Notes: generated by a model from the sequence alone, not told the origin. 64,000 bases of DNA from Rathayibacter sp. VKM Ac-2857 (GCF_013205025.1 NZ_JABMLE010000004.1:370946-434945), one strand, 5' to 3'. Shown: positions 34,626 through 43,411, counted from the first letter of the stretch. Numbers and translations are program-made.

Positions 34626-35443
34626 CGCGGGTCCTCCCGGGGAGTGCGGGGGCTGCGGGCGAGGACGTCGCGGCGGTTCAGGATGTCGGGGAAGGCCGTC
34701 CGCTGCTGCACGATGTCGGCGGCGACCGCCATCACCGACCGGTCGTGGGCGAAGGCGTGGGCACGCAGGAGCAGGAGCGCGTCCTCAGGAGTGATGCTGT
34801 AGCGGGCGACGACCATCCCGGTGGCCTGGTGGACGATCCGACGGGAGCCGGGGTTCGCGCTGTCGTCGTCGTCGTTGTCGCGCAGGACGGCGGCGAGCAG
34901 GCGCAGCGACGTCGCGACGGAGGCGGCGGCGAGGTCGGCCATCAGGCCGGCGCTGAGGGGTCCGGGCGTGCGGGAGTAGACGTCGACCGCGCCGAGGGAG
35001 AGGCCGGCGAAGACGAGGGGGAAGGCGAACACCGCGCGGACGCCGGTGCTCCTGACCGCATCGGCGAACAGCGGCCAGCGCGATTCGGCTCCCGTGTCCG
35101 GGACGGAGACCGGAGCGTCGGCGGTCATCGCCGCCCAGCACGGGCCCTCGCCGAGGTCGAGCTGGATCTCGTCGAGCCGGGCGGCGGTCTCGTCGCTGGC
35201 CGCGACGGTCTCGCCGCCGAAGGGGCTGCCGATGGTCGAGATCGCGACGCCGTCGATGGGGGAGCCGCGCAGGTACGGTTCGCAGAGTGCAGGGCCGTCC
35301 ACTGCGCTCACCCCAGCCGCGGACGACCCGCGGAAGCGCCGCAGCTGCTCGGCGACGGAGTGCGCCAGGCTCGGATGGATGGCGCCCGGTGGGTCGATCG
35401 CGGCGAGGACCTCGGCGACGACCGGTTCGGTGGGACTGCTCAC
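34622..35443 (-). CDS. GAF and ANTAR domain protein (first copy)
   Basis: The 273-residue protein has an N-terminal extension (residues 1-40) containing DPPGAIHPSLAHSVAEQL, a GAF domain (about 45-195; LGEGPCWAAMTADAPVSVPD, AVFAFPLVFAGLSLGAVDVY) and a C-terminal ANTAR domain (about 215-265; HQATGMVVARYSITPEDALL). The GTG at 35443 was chosen because a GGAAGG site lies eight bases upstream; the open frame further upstream is basic and not family-like. It heads a coupled three-gene operon. The N-terminal motif recurs in the small interrupted gene upstream. Confidence 0.88.
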   Translation of the reverse strand: MSSPTEPVVAEVLAAIDPPGAIHPSLAHSVAEQLRRFRGSSAAGVSAVDGPALCEPYLRGSPIDGVAISTIGSPFGGETVAASDETAARLDEIQLDLGEGPCWAAMTADAPVSVPDTGAESRWPLFADAVRSTGVRAVFAFPLVFAGLSLGAVDVYSRTPGPLSAGLMADLAAASVATSLRLLAAVLRDNDDDDSANPGSRRIVHQATGMVVARYSITPEDALLLLRAHAFAHDRSVMAVAADIVQQRTAFPDILNRRDVLARSPRTPREDPR

Positions 35444-35639
35444 GGACGTGACCTTCCAGGCGGCGCCCCACGACCGCGTCTCCGCGCCGGGATCCACGAG
35501 AGGAGTCGTGCCGGCTCGACCGCGCAGGGACGGGCGCGGCAGCACTGAGAACGGTAGACGCCCCCGTCATCGGCGTCGAGGCATTGACGGGGCGCGGCAC
35601 GCGGGTGCCGGATGCACGCGGCAGCGAGGTCGGGCGTGC

Positions 35640-36038
35640 TCAGGCGGGGTCGTACCCGCCCTCCTCGTTCCACTGGTCGAGGCCCTCGCGGACGGGCGTC
35701 CGGGGTGCGGGGGCGGGGCGCCGCCACGTCGACAGGGCGGCGTCGGCCCAGGCGGTCACGGCCGGCCGCGGCGGATCGGCGACCGGAGGCGCGCGTTCTC
35801 GAGGGGGCGGTGCGCGTCGTCACAGGTGCGCCTCGGGGACCGCGTCGGGCTCCGCGCCGATCCCCGTGAACGCCGCGAGCGGGGAGCCTGCGGAGGGGAT
35901 GCGGCGGTGCAGGGCCGGGCGGAGCGCACGCGTCGCCTGCTCGCGGACTAGCCGGGCGAGGCCGGGATGGATGGCGCCGGGGACGGCGATCGCGCTGATC
36001 AGCGCTGCCAGAGCGAGGGTGGTGCCTGTCCGGTCCAT
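35640..36038 (-). pseudogene. Small gene interrupted by an in-frame TGA
   Basis: From ATG 36038 the frame reads 72 residues: a hydrophobic N terminus (LALAALISAIAVPGAIHPGL), then a basic helix, ending at TGA 35820-35822. The same frame then continues 59 more codons to TGA at 35640 with a protein-like C terminus (RTPVREGLDQWNEEGGYDPA). Either the gene is broken by one stop, or the TGA is read through, or there are two small genes. The segment PGAIHPxLAxxVxEQ is shared with the N terminus of the first GAF-ANTAR protein. No family recognised; the ribosome-binding site is weak. Confidence 0.4.
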
Positions 36039-36344
36039 GATCGCTTCTTCGAGAAGGGAACCGAGGGGAACGATCGGAGCCGGCCGGCGCAGTGCCGGTG
36101 ACGAGATGCGCGGGTCCAGGCGCAGGTCGGATCGTGGTCGGGGTGAGCGTAGGCCCCCGCAGCCGCCGGCACCAGAGGCATCGTCCCGGCGGTCCGGCGA
36201 TCGCGGGCGCAGAGCGGACCGTGATCGGCCCCCACGGGATCGCCCTCCTGCGGCCCGAACGCGCGTAGCCTTCGCCCCGACCGCCCCGACGTCTTCCCGG
36301 TGGGTCTCGGCACCGCGTCAGGTGCACCCGACGGCAAGACCCGC

Positions 36345-36659
36345 ATGGGCAGGCTCGTGTACAACTCGTCCTTCGAGGTCGACTTCGACGATCGCCGCCT
36401 CGCCCACCTGAAGATCGTGATCGGCGCCGAGCTCGGCCGCAACGAGGGCTTCTTCTTCTCCTGGAAGGACACCCTCGTGGTCGGCAACGGCCGCACCACC
36501 CTGTGGATGCATCCGACCATCCCGCTGCGCTTCACGTTCCTGACCGGCGCGACGCCGCCGATCAATGCGGAGTGGGTGCGCCGCCTCATCGCCGAGTCGC
36601 ACGGCGGGACGGGGCTGCGGATCTCGTCGGAGGTGCCGCCGGTCACGACGGCGGGCTGA
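36345..36659 (+). CDS. DUF7882-like small protein
   Basis: A 104-residue protein of a small family I recognise from Microbacteriaceae (DUF7882-type): start MGRLVYNSSFEVDFDDRRLA, middle FFFSWKDTLVVGNGRTTLWM, and late IPLRFTFLTGATPPINAEWVRRL. It is often annotated loosely as ATP-dependent DNA ligase-associated, but there is no ligase domain here and the function is unknown. The start was placed at the conserved MGxLxYNS. The upstream 36039-36344 region shows no gene or clear signal. It precedes the SOS operon by about 110 bp of promoter DNA. Confidence 0.7.
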   Translation: MGRLVYNSSFEVDFDDRRLAHLKIVIGAELGRNEGFFFSWKDTLVVGNGRTTLWMHPTIPLRFTFLTGATPPINAEWVRRLIAESHGGTGLRISSEVPPVTTAG

Positions 36660-36767
36660 CGGCGCTCGCCGCGGGGCGAGGCGGGAGGACGGCGCTCTTC
36701 TCCGCCGTCTCCTCGCCTCGCGGGTGAGGAAACCCACCGGTCTCCGATGGACATCGCGAGGGCGGAG

Positions 36768-36790
36768 TGTCGGTGGCATCGGCTTACACT
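36768..36790 (+). promoter_or_regulatory. PafBC-type (RecA-independent) damage promoter element
   Basis: TGTCGGTG at 36768-36775 followed after nine bases by TACACT at 36785-36790. The mycobacterial RecA-NDp/PafBC promoter is TGTCRGTG, about eight bases, TANNNT, so motif and order match, with spacing one base longer. It lies just before the LexA box upstream of umuD. pafB and pafC are encoded in the same window. Confidence 0.6.
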
Positions 36791-36799
36791 CGATCCGAT

Positions 36800-36815
36800 T
36801 CGAACGTGTGTTCGA
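36800..36815. promoter_or_regulatory. LexA (SOS) box upstream of umuDC
   Basis: TCGAACGTGTGTTCGA matches the actinobacterial/Gram-positive SOS box (TCGAAC-N4-GTTCGA) exactly and forms a perfect inverted repeat. It begins nine bases after the TACACT -10-like element and 34 bases before the umuD ATG, so bound LexA would cover the transcription start. Confidence 0.9.
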
Positions 36816-36833
36816 TTCGGTGAGGGGAAGACC

Positions 36834-37283
36834 ATGAGCGTGACCGTCGTGGATCGCATCGCGACTCCGGTCGAGGAGGCCGTCTCCGTCACCTTCCTCG
36901 TCGCGGGCGACGCGGTCGCCGCGGGCTTCCCCTCGCCGGCGCAGGACTACTTCGACGGCTCCCTCGACCTCAACGACCACCTGATCCGGGACCGGACGTC
37001 GACGTTCATCGTCCGCGTCTCCGGGGAGAGCATGAGCGGCGCCGGCATCAGCGACGGCGACGAGCTCGTTGTCGACCGGTCGCTCACGCCGACGCATGGG
37101 AGCGTCGTCATCGCGATCCTCGACGGCGAGCTGACCGTCAAGCGGCTCGAGCTGAATCCCGGGGGAGTGGTGCTGCGCGCGGAGAACCCGGATTACCCGC
37201 CGATCCTCGTCGCCGAGCTGAGCGACCTCCAGATCTGGGGCGTCGTCACCGTCTGCCTGCACCGGCTGCACCGTGCGCTCTGA
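36834..37283 (+). CDS. umuD: UmuD-like S24 family autopeptidase
   Basis: The 149-residue LexA/UmuD-type protein lacks a DNA-binding domain. The self-cleavage site is Ala30-Gly31 (VAAGFPSP), the catalytic Ser is Ser66 in SGESMSGAGI, and the general-base Lys is Lys103 in ELTVKRLEL. RecA-stimulated cleavage would give the active UmuD' form that partners the Y-family polymerase. The ATG at 36834 follows an SOS box and a GGGGAAG site. It overlaps the polymerase gene by 11 bases. Confidence 0.93.
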   Translation: MSVTVVDRIATPVEEAVSVTFLVAGDAVAAGFPSPAQDYFDGSLDLNDHLIRDRTSTFIVRVSGESMSGAGISDGDELVVDRSLTPTHGSVVIAILDGELTVKRLELNPGGVVLRAENPDYPPILVAELSDLQIWGVVTVCLHRLHRAL

Positions 37284-38568
37284 GCGGCGGATCGGCCTGG
37301 TCGACGTGAATAGCTTCTACGTCTCCTGCGAGCGGCTGTTCGACCCGAAGCTGCAGGGGCGGCCGGTCGTCGTCCTCTCGAACAACGACGGCTGCGTGGT
37401 CGCCCGCTCGGACGAGGTCAAGAAGCTCGGCATCGAGAACGGGACGCCGTGGTTCAAGGTCGAGCCGCTCATCCGCTCGGGCCGGCTGCCGGAGGTGATC
37501 GCCCGATCCAGCAACTACGAGCTGTACGGCGAGCTGTCCGCGCGGGTGATGGAGCTGCTGGGCCGCTACTCGGCGTGGCAGGAGGTGTACTCGATCGACG
37601 AGAGCTTCCTCGGCGTCGACGGCGACGTGGCGGAGCGGGCGAGGATCGGCCGGGCGATGCGCGCCGCCGTCGCGAAGAACGTCGGCCTGCCCGTGTGCGT
37701 CGGCTTCGGGCCGAGCAAGACGCTCGCGAAGTTCGTCAACAAGGGCGGCGCGAAGAAGCACCCGCGCCTCGGCGGCGTCTGCGACACCGACTGGTACACG
37801 CCCGCGCAGCTCGACGCGCTGATGGCGTCCCAGCACGTCACCGAGCTGTGGGGCGTCGCCGGCCGCACCGGGAAGCGCCTCGCGGAGCTGTCCATCCACA
37901 CGATCCGCGATCTGCGCGACGCCGACCCGGCGCTGATCCGGAAGAAGTTCTCCGTCGTGCTGCAGCGCTCCGTCTACGAGCTGCGCGGTGTCGACTGCAT
38001 CCCGCTCGAGGCGGCCCGGACGGTGCGCGACCAGCTGATCTTCTCGCGCTCGTTCGCCACTCCGGTGACGACGATCGCGGACATGGAGCAGGTGCTCTCC
38101 GTCTACGCGCAGCGTGCCGCGCACCGCCTGCGCGCGCAGGGGTCGGTGACGAAGACGATGAGCGTCTTCGCGTCGACGTCGCCGTTCGCGGACGCGCCGT
38201 ACGAGTCCGCGGGCGGGCTCGCGGGCTTCCCGGTGCCCACCGACGACCCGGTGGCGATCGTGAAGGCCGCGATCGGCACGCTGCGGCCGCGGCTGCGCGA
38301 GGGGGCGCGGTACGTGCGGGCCGGCGTGATCCTCACGAACCTGTCCGCGCGGGACTCCCACGTCCTCCTCGATCTGTTCGACACCGCCTTCGACACCAAG
38401 GGCCTCGGCGCGACCATCGACGCCGTGACGAAGCGCCACGGGCGAGCCGCGGTCGGTCTCGGGCTCGCGGGGATCCGCAAGGGGCCGGTCTGGACGATGA
38501 AGCGCGGCGCGCTGTCGCTGCGCGCGACGACGCACTGGGGGGAGCTGGCGACGGCGCATGCGCGGTGA
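37273..38568 (+). CDS. umuC: UmuC-like Y-family translesion DNA polymerase
   Basis: The 431-residue error-prone polymerase acts in damage tolerance with UmuD'. Motifs: LVDVNSFYVSCERLFDP (metal ligand Asp at about residue 11), VVLSNNDGCVVARS (about 35-48), and YSIDESFL with catalytic Asp109-Glu110. FGPSKTLAKFVNK is the conserved palm/thumb segment, and the little-finger domain and UmuC C-terminal extension follow. The GTG start at 37273 lies within umuD. The last 50 codons and 13 bases past the stop recur at 50156-50325. Confidence 0.94.
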   Translation: MRSERRIGLVDVNSFYVSCERLFDPKLQGRPVVVLSNNDGCVVARSDEVKKLGIENGTPWFKVEPLIRSGRLPEVIARSSNYELYGELSARVMELLGRYSAWQEVYSIDESFLGVDGDVAERARIGRAMRAAVAKNVGLPVCVGFGPSKTLAKFVNKGGAKKHPRLGGVCDTDWYTPAQLDALMASQHVTELWGVAGRTGKRLAELSIHTIRDLRDADPALIRKKFSVVLQRSVYELRGVDCIPLEAARTVRDQLIFSRSFATPVTTIADMEQVLSVYAQRAAHRLRAQGSVTKTMSVFASTSPFADAPYESAGGLAGFPVPTDDPVAIVKAAIGTLRPRLREGARYVRAGVILTNLSARDSHVLLDLFDTAFDTKGLGATIDAVTKRHGRAAVGLGLAGIRKGPVWTMKRGALSLRATTHWGELATAHAR

Positions 38569-38614
38569 CCAGCCGCTCGACCCCTGTGCACCGCTCACCG
38601 GTCCTGCTGCCGCG

Positions 38615-39400
38615 TCACCGGTCCCGCTGCCGCGTCGGCGGGTCGGCGGTGGTGGAGCGGTAGTAGTCCAGGAGCTGCAGCCCGGAGGCCGCCGCCTCGT
38701 CGAGGATCACGGTGGCGTGCGGATGGAGCTGCAGCGCGGACGCGGGGACGAAGGAGCTCAGCGGCCCCTCCACCGCGGCGGCGATCGCGTCGGCCTTCGA
38801 GACGCCCTGGGCGACGAGGAGCAGTTGTCCGGCGTCGAGGATCGTCCCGATGCCCTGGGTCAGGCACTGCGTCGGCACGAGCTCCGGGGCGTCGAAGAAG
38901 CGGGCGTTGTCGTCGCGCGTGCGGGGTGCGAGCGTCTTCAGACGCGTGCGCGAGGCGAGCGACGAGGTCGGCTCGTTGAAGCCGATGTGCCCGTTCGCGC
39001 CGATGCCGAGGATCTGCAGGTCGATCCCGCCGGCGTCGAGGATCCGCCGCTCGTACCGGTCGGCGGCCGCGTCGAGGTCGTCGGCGCGGCCGTCGGGCAC
39101 GTGCACCCGCCGAGGATCGAGGCCGAGCGGCTCGACGACGTCGCGGGCGAGGACGCTCGCGTAGGACTCCGGGTGCGCGAGCGGGAGGCCGACGTACTCG
39201 TCGAGCGCGAAGCCGTGGACCCGGGAGAAGGAGACCTCTCCCGCCTCGGCGAGGCGGCGCAGCTCGGCGTACACCCCCGTCGGGCTCGAGCCGGTGGCGA
39301 GGCCGAGCACGGTCTCGGGATCGGCGCGGACGAGCGCGGCGATCGTGGATGCCGCGACGCGGGCGACCTCGTCGGCGGAGGGAAGGACGACGATCTCCAT
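38615..39400 (-). CDS. nagB: Glucosamine-6-phosphate deaminase NagB
   Basis: NagB converts glucosamine-6-phosphate to fructose-6-phosphate and ammonia, feeding glycolysis. The 261-residue protein has LGLATGSSPTGVY (phosphate loop), HGFALDEYVGL with catalytic Asp, and LGIGANGHIGFNEP with the ring-opening His, all intact. It is the last gene of the seven-gene carbohydrate operon on the minus strand, 11 bases after the BadF-type kinase gene. No nagA deacetylase is present in the operon. Confidence 0.95.
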   Translation of the reverse strand: MEIVVLPSADEVARVAASTIAALVRADPETVLGLATGSSPTGVYAELRRLAEAGEVSFSRVHGFALDEYVGLPLAHPESYASVLARDVVEPLGLDPRRVHVPDGRADDLDAAADRYERRILDAGGIDLQILGIGANGHIGFNEPTSSLASRTRLKTLAPRTRDDNARFFDAPELVPTQCLTQGIGTILDAGQLLLVAQGVSKADAIAAAVEGPLSSFVPASALQLHPHATVILDEAAASGLQLLDYYRSTTADPPTRQRDR

Positions 39401-39411
39401 GCGGGTTCCGA

Positions 39412-40332
39412 TCAGTGGGAGGCGGGCTGGAACGACGCCGCGCGGAGGCGGGCGAGGGCGAGGGCGCCCTCGACGGGCGGGCGGTCGAGGACGATCAGGC
39501 GGAGATCCGGGTCGAGGCGGGACCTGATGGCCTCCTGCAGGCGGGGCTGGTGGACGATGACGCCGCCCGCGGCCACCACGACGGCGCCGACGGCGCCTCG
39601 GCGTCGGAGGGCGCGGACACCCTCGGCGAGCCGCTGCGCGGCGTGGTCGATCACCTCCGGGGCGACGACGGATCCCTGCTCCGCCGCCTGGAAGACGAGC
39701 GGGGCGAGCCGTCCCCACTCGGTGAGGCCGGCCCGGGCGGAGACCTCGAGCGCCAGGTGCTCGAGGTCCTCGACGCCGTAGCTCGCGAGAAGCAGCGGAC
39801 CCAGCACGTCGCCGCCCCGCCCGAGGTCCTCGTGCAGCAGCAGCTCGCGGACCGCCTCGCGGACCAGGGCGGGTGCGCTGCCGAAGTCGTTGAGCATCCA
39901 GCCGAAGCCGAACGCGCGGAGAGGCTGCCCGGATCTGTCGCGGCCGAGCACGACGGCGCCGGTCCCGACGATCAGCTGCAGCGACGGCTGCCGGCCGAGC
40001 GCGGGCCCGAGCAGCTCGGCGTCGTTGACGACCTCGACGTGGGAGGTGCCGAGCCGGCCGACGAGCGCCTCCTGCGCGCGGCGCACCTGAGCCGGGGTGT
40101 CGACTCCGTTCAGACCGGCCACGACCTGAGTCCGCGGTCCCACCGGGGCGAGCCCCTGGACCAGGTCGGCGAGCCGGAGGAGGTTCGCGGGATCGGAGAA
40201 CACCGGTCCCGAGCGCCACTGCGCGGAGGGCACGACCAGGTCCTCGCGCCGCCCGGCGCCCGACTCGACGGCGAGGTGGGTCTTGGTGCCGCCGACATCG
40301 ATGCCGACGAGCGCGGCCTCGCGGTCCGTCAT
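39412..40332 (-). CDS. BadF/BadG-type N-acetylglucosamine (or glucosamine) kinase
   Basis: The 306-residue ASKHA-fold kinase resembles N-acetylglucosamine kinases. ALVGIDVGGTKTHLAV (residues 7-22) is the phosphate-1 motif, LNGVDTPAQVRRAQ and VEVVNDAELLGPAL contain the catalytic Asp region, LIVGTGAVVLGRD is phosphate-2, and VVAAGGVIVHQPRL is the adenosine motif. It probably phosphorylates an imported aminosugar in the cytoplasm, supplying NagB. The ATG overlaps the propeller gene's stop by four bases. Confidence 0.88.
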   Translation of the reverse strand: MTDREAALVGIDVGGTKTHLAVESGAGRREDLVVPSAQWRSGPVFSDPANLLRLADLVQGLAPVGPRTQVVAGLNGVDTPAQVRRAQEALVGRLGTSHVEVVNDAELLGPALGRQPSLQLIVGTGAVVLGRDRSGQPLRAFGFGWMLNDFGSAPALVREAVRELLLHEDLGRGGDVLGPLLLASYGVEDLEHLALEVSARAGLTEWGRLAPLVFQAAEQGSVVAPEVIDHAAQRLAEGVRALRRRGAVGAVVVAAGGVIVHQPRLQEAIRSRLDPDLRLIVLDRPPVEGALALARLRAASFQPASH

Positions 40333-42338
40333 CGGCCGCGGACGCAGTCGTCGACGCGGACGAGGTCCCGGCCGCGGAGCGTGTAGAGCGCGCCGTCGGC
40401 ATCGGCGGCGAGGTGCGGACCGCTGTACCAGCCGCCGTTGATCGCCGGGACGACGACCGTGACGGCGAAGGTGCGCGGGTCGATGCGGAACAGGGTGGTG
40501 TCGCTGACGACGTAGACGCGGCCTCGGGCGGTGGTCATCGCGGCGAAGCCGGGGCAGATGGCGCGCTGGTCCGAGGTGTGCACGATGCTGCGGCTGACGC
40601 GGTCGATGACGAGGACGATCCCCTTGATGGTGATCGCGAACAGGTACCGGCCGTGGTGGCTGAGCGCGGCGATGCCGGTCGCCTGTCCGGTCTCGAGGCG
40701 CCACAGCTCGATGCGGTTCACGGGGTCCCACGCGACGACGGTCCCGCGGGGCCCGGTCTTCTGCGCGTTGTCCCCGCCGAGGTAGGCGACTCCGTCGACG
40801 GCGGTGACGGCGCGGATCAGCTGCGCGGAGTCGATCGGGTTCACGGCGATCGTCGAGGCACCGGTCACCGGGTCGTAGGTCCAGATCGAGCCGCCGCCCT
40901 CGGTGTCGGCCTGCGCCGCGACGAGCAGGAGCCCGCTGGCCTCGTCGTACTCGGTGTCGAGGGGACGGTTCTGCGCCTCGGGGAAGCGCGCGACCTGGCG
41001 GATCGGGTCCGGGGAGGCGGGGTCGTAGGCCCAGATCCCCTGGCCGCTGTACTGGCCGGTGTGCAGGACTCCGTCGATGACCTCCGCGTCCTTCGCCTCC
41101 CCGGGAGCCCGCAGGTTCAGGACGGCCCCGGTGGCGAGGTCGTGGCGGGCGATGCCGCCGTTGCCGCCGACGTAGGCGAAGCCGGCTCCGACCGCGATGC
41201 CCATGCAGGTCTGCGGTCCGACCGGGGCGCCGGCCTCGCCGAGGTCGATCAGCCGGTGGTCGGTGCCGGGCAGCGAGATCCGCGCGAGGAAGGCGTAGCC
41301 GGAGGTGGCGACGAGGTCGCCGTCGAGCGGGTCGAGGCCCCAGATCTCGCCCAGGTCCAGGCCGGCCAGGTCGAGCTGCTCGACGGTGCTTCCCGCGGTG
41401 TCCCAAGCGACGATGCCGGTCTCGTTGGCGGCGTAGACGGTGTCGTCGATCCGCGCGAAGCTCTTCGCGGTCTTGCCGATCGACAGCGCGGACGTGTACG
41501 AGCCGGGGTCCGCGAGCGACAGCGAGGCGAGGGTGCTCGGCCGGGCGGCGCCGGCGGTGGAGACGAGGAGCCGGTCGCCGTCGACGGCGAGCTCGCGGAT
41601 GCTCGGATCGGCGGTCATCTCGGCCGGGGTGATGTTCGCGAAGGCCGCGGTCGCGCGGTCGAAGGCGTAGAGCGCAGCGCGGCTGGTGCCCGCCCCGCCG
41701 CCGAGCGTGCTGCCGGCGCCGAAGTAGACGGCGGCGTCGGTGGCGGCCACGGCCCGGGCGAGGGTGACCGCCGGGTCGGGGACGCCGAGGCTCGTGACGG
41801 TGGCGGTCGCGGGGTCGTACTGCCAGAGCGCGGGCGCCGTCGTCCCTCCGCCGCCGACCGCGAAGAGGACGCCGTCGGGCGAGACGGCCAGGTCGCGCAC
41901 GTCGCGGTCGCCGATCCTCCCGATCGGGGTCGCCGCGACGGCGGGGGTCGCCAGGTCCCAGCGGAAGAGGTTCGGCGCAGTCCCGGCCGACTTCTGCAGG
42001 ATCCCGATGTAGAGCAGTCGCCGGACCGGATCGAGGGCGAGCGCCTGGATGCTGTAGCCGTTGCCGACGGTGGTGGAGGCGGTGACGACTCCGGCGGCGA
42101 CGTCGACGGCGATGACCCCGGTGGTCGCGAGGTTGCGGGAGCCGATGTAGGCGACGCCGTCGAGGAGCACGCTGCTCATCAGCGCGTACTGCTCGATGCC
42201 CGGGCCGAGCGGGACGATCCGCGGCGCTCGGCCGGAGTCGCGGGTGTCGGCGTCGGCGGGGCCGGCGAGGGCGGTCAGGGCGACAGCCCCGCCGACGGCG
42301 CCGAGGACGGTGCGACGAGAGAGGAAGTGGTCGGTCAT
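40329..42338 (-). CDS. Tat-exported beta-propeller protein
   Basis: The 669-residue protein begins with a twin-arginine signal (SRRTVLGAVGGAVALTALAG, residues 8-27). The rest consists of about 12-14 repeated strands of the YIGSRNLATTG, VYFGAGSTLGGG, AYVGGNGGIARHDLATG and VYVVSDTTLFRIDPRTF type, fitting one or two PQQ/WD40-like propellers. No catalytic motif is recognisable. It would be secreted folded through TatAC (encoded at 16492-17600). Encoded between a 2-hydroxyacid dehydrogenase and an aminosugar kinase, it may bind, or cleave like propeller polysaccharide lyases, the glycan whose products the operon imports. That is inference. Confidence 0.8.
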   Translation of the reverse strand: MTDHFLSRRTVLGAVGGAVALTALAGPADADTRDSGRAPRIVPLGPGIEQYALMSSVLLDGVAYIGSRNLATTGVIAVDVAAGVVTASTTVGNGYSIQALALDPVRRLLYIGILQKSAGTAPNLFRWDLATPAVAATPIGRIGDRDVRDLAVSPDGVLFAVGGGGTTAPALWQYDPATATVTSLGVPDPAVTLARAVAATDAAVYFGAGSTLGGGAGTSRAALYAFDRATAAFANITPAEMTADPSIRELAVDGDRLLVSTAGAARPSTLASLSLADPGSYTSALSIGKTAKSFARIDDTVYAANETGIVAWDTAGSTVEQLDLAGLDLGEIWGLDPLDGDLVATSGYAFLARISLPGTDHRLIDLGEAGAPVGPQTCMGIAVGAGFAYVGGNGGIARHDLATGAVLNLRAPGEAKDAEVIDGVLHTGQYSGQGIWAYDPASPDPIRQVARFPEAQNRPLDTEYDEASGLLLVAAQADTEGGGSIWTYDPVTGASTIAVNPIDSAQLIRAVTAVDGVAYLGGDNAQKTGPRGTVVAWDPVNRIELWRLETGQATGIAALSHHGRYLFAITIKGIVLVIDRVSRSIVHTSDQRAICPGFAAMTTARGRVYVVSDTTLFRIDPRTFAVTVVVPAINGGWYSGPHLAADADGALYTLRGRDLVRVDDCVRGR

Positions 42339-42406
42339 GGCGGTGACTCCTGAGGTCGGAAGGGTCGCTGGAGGCCGGGCCCGGAGGCCCGCGGAGGATC
42401 GCCGGT

Positions 42407-43411
42407 TCAGGCCGTGACGGCGAACCGGGCGGGGGAGAGGCGGTGCGCGAGCGCGCGACCGTCGGTGAGGCGGACGAGCTCCTCCAGCACCGACTCGGCG
42501 AGGCGGCCGAGCTCGGTGCCGTAGGACCCGGCGATGTGCGGCGTGAGCAGGGCTCGCTCCGAGGTGTAGAGCGGGTGGGCGGGGTCGAGGATCCAGGGCG
42601 AGGTGACGTCGAGGATCGCGTAGAGCTCCCCGGCGAGGACGCGGCGGGTGAGCGCGGCCTGGTCGACGATCTCGCCACGCGCGGTGTTGATCAGGGTCGC
42701 GTCGGTGCGCATCCGGTCGATGCCGCGGGCGTCGACGAGGTTCCAGGTGGAGGGGAGGGACGGCGCATGGACCGAGACGACGTCGCTCGAGGCGAGCAGA
42801 TCGTCCAGGTCGACGAGCTCGACGCCGAGCGCCGCGGCGCCCTCGCCGTCGAGGTAGGGGTCGTGGACGACGACCTCGAAGCGGTACGAGCGCAGCAGCC
42901 GGATGACGAGCCGGCCGATGGTGGAGGCGCCGATGATGCCGACCCGCTTGTCGAAGGCGCCGAGGCCGGGGAAGTCCCGCTCGACCTCGATCTCGCGCCG
43001 CTGCTCCCGGTAGCGGGTGGCCAGCGGCAGGACCCGCTTGGCGGCGAGGACGATCATCGCCACGGTGTACTCCGCGACGGGCACCGCGTTCGCCGCGGCC
43101 GCGGTGCTCACCTGCACCCCGCGGAGCAGGACCTCCTCGGCGAGGTAGGGCTTCACGGTTCCGGCCGAGTGCAGGACCGCCTCCAGATTCGGGATCGCGT
43201 CGAGGACGTCGGTGTCGAGCCGGGGGGAGCCCCAGCCGGTGATCAGGACGTCGACGTCGCCGAGGATCCGGCGCGACGACGCGGACGCGAACTCGCTGAC
43301 GTGCCCGGCGACGTCGGCGACTGCGGCCACGGCGGCGAAGCGCTCGGCCGGGAAGATCCGGCCCAGGGCCGAGTCCGACATCGCGAACGCGACGCGCTTG
43401 CGGCCGCTCAC
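42407..43411 (-). CDS. D-isomer-specific 2-hydroxyacid dehydrogenase
   Basis: The 334-residue NAD-dependent dehydrogenase has the Rossmann motif VGIIGASTIGRLVIRLL (about residues 160-176), NTARGEIVDQAAL with the substrate-binding Arg, a Glu in the AILDVTSPW region, and the catalytic His in LLTPHIAGSYGTE. It likely oxidises or reduces a hydroxy- or keto-acid derived from the imported sugar. The GTG start overlaps the permease stop (GTGA); an in-frame upstream extension is ruled out because it would lie inside the permease gene. A 68-bp gap separates it from the propeller gene. Confidence 0.9.
   Translation of the reverse strand: MSGRKRVAFAMSDSALGRIFPAERFAAVAAVADVAGHVSEFASASSRRILGDVDVLITGWGSPRLDTDVLDAIPNLEAVLHSAGTVKPYLAEEVLLRGVQVSTAAAANAVPVAEYTVAMIVLAAKRVLPLATRYREQRREIEVERDFPGLGAFDKRVGIIGASTIGRLVIRLLRSYRFEVVVHDPYLDGEGAAALGVELVDLDDLLASSDVVSVHAPSLPSTWNLVDARGIDRMRTDATLINTARGEIVDQAALTRRVLAGELYAILDVTSPWILDPAHPLYTSERALLTPHIAGSYGTELGRLAESVLEELVRLTDGRALAHRLSPARFAVTA

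Noticed and set aside
35444-35639. ANTAR-type double hairpin leader before the GAF-ANTAR operon
   Set aside because: I could not find two hexaloop hairpins with the conserved A1/G4 pattern by eye; left for a computational search.
40413-42353. Long plus-strand open frame opposite the Tat propeller
   Set aside because: No recognisable domain; composition typical of antisense frames. The minus-strand protein has a twin-arginine signal and repeat pattern.
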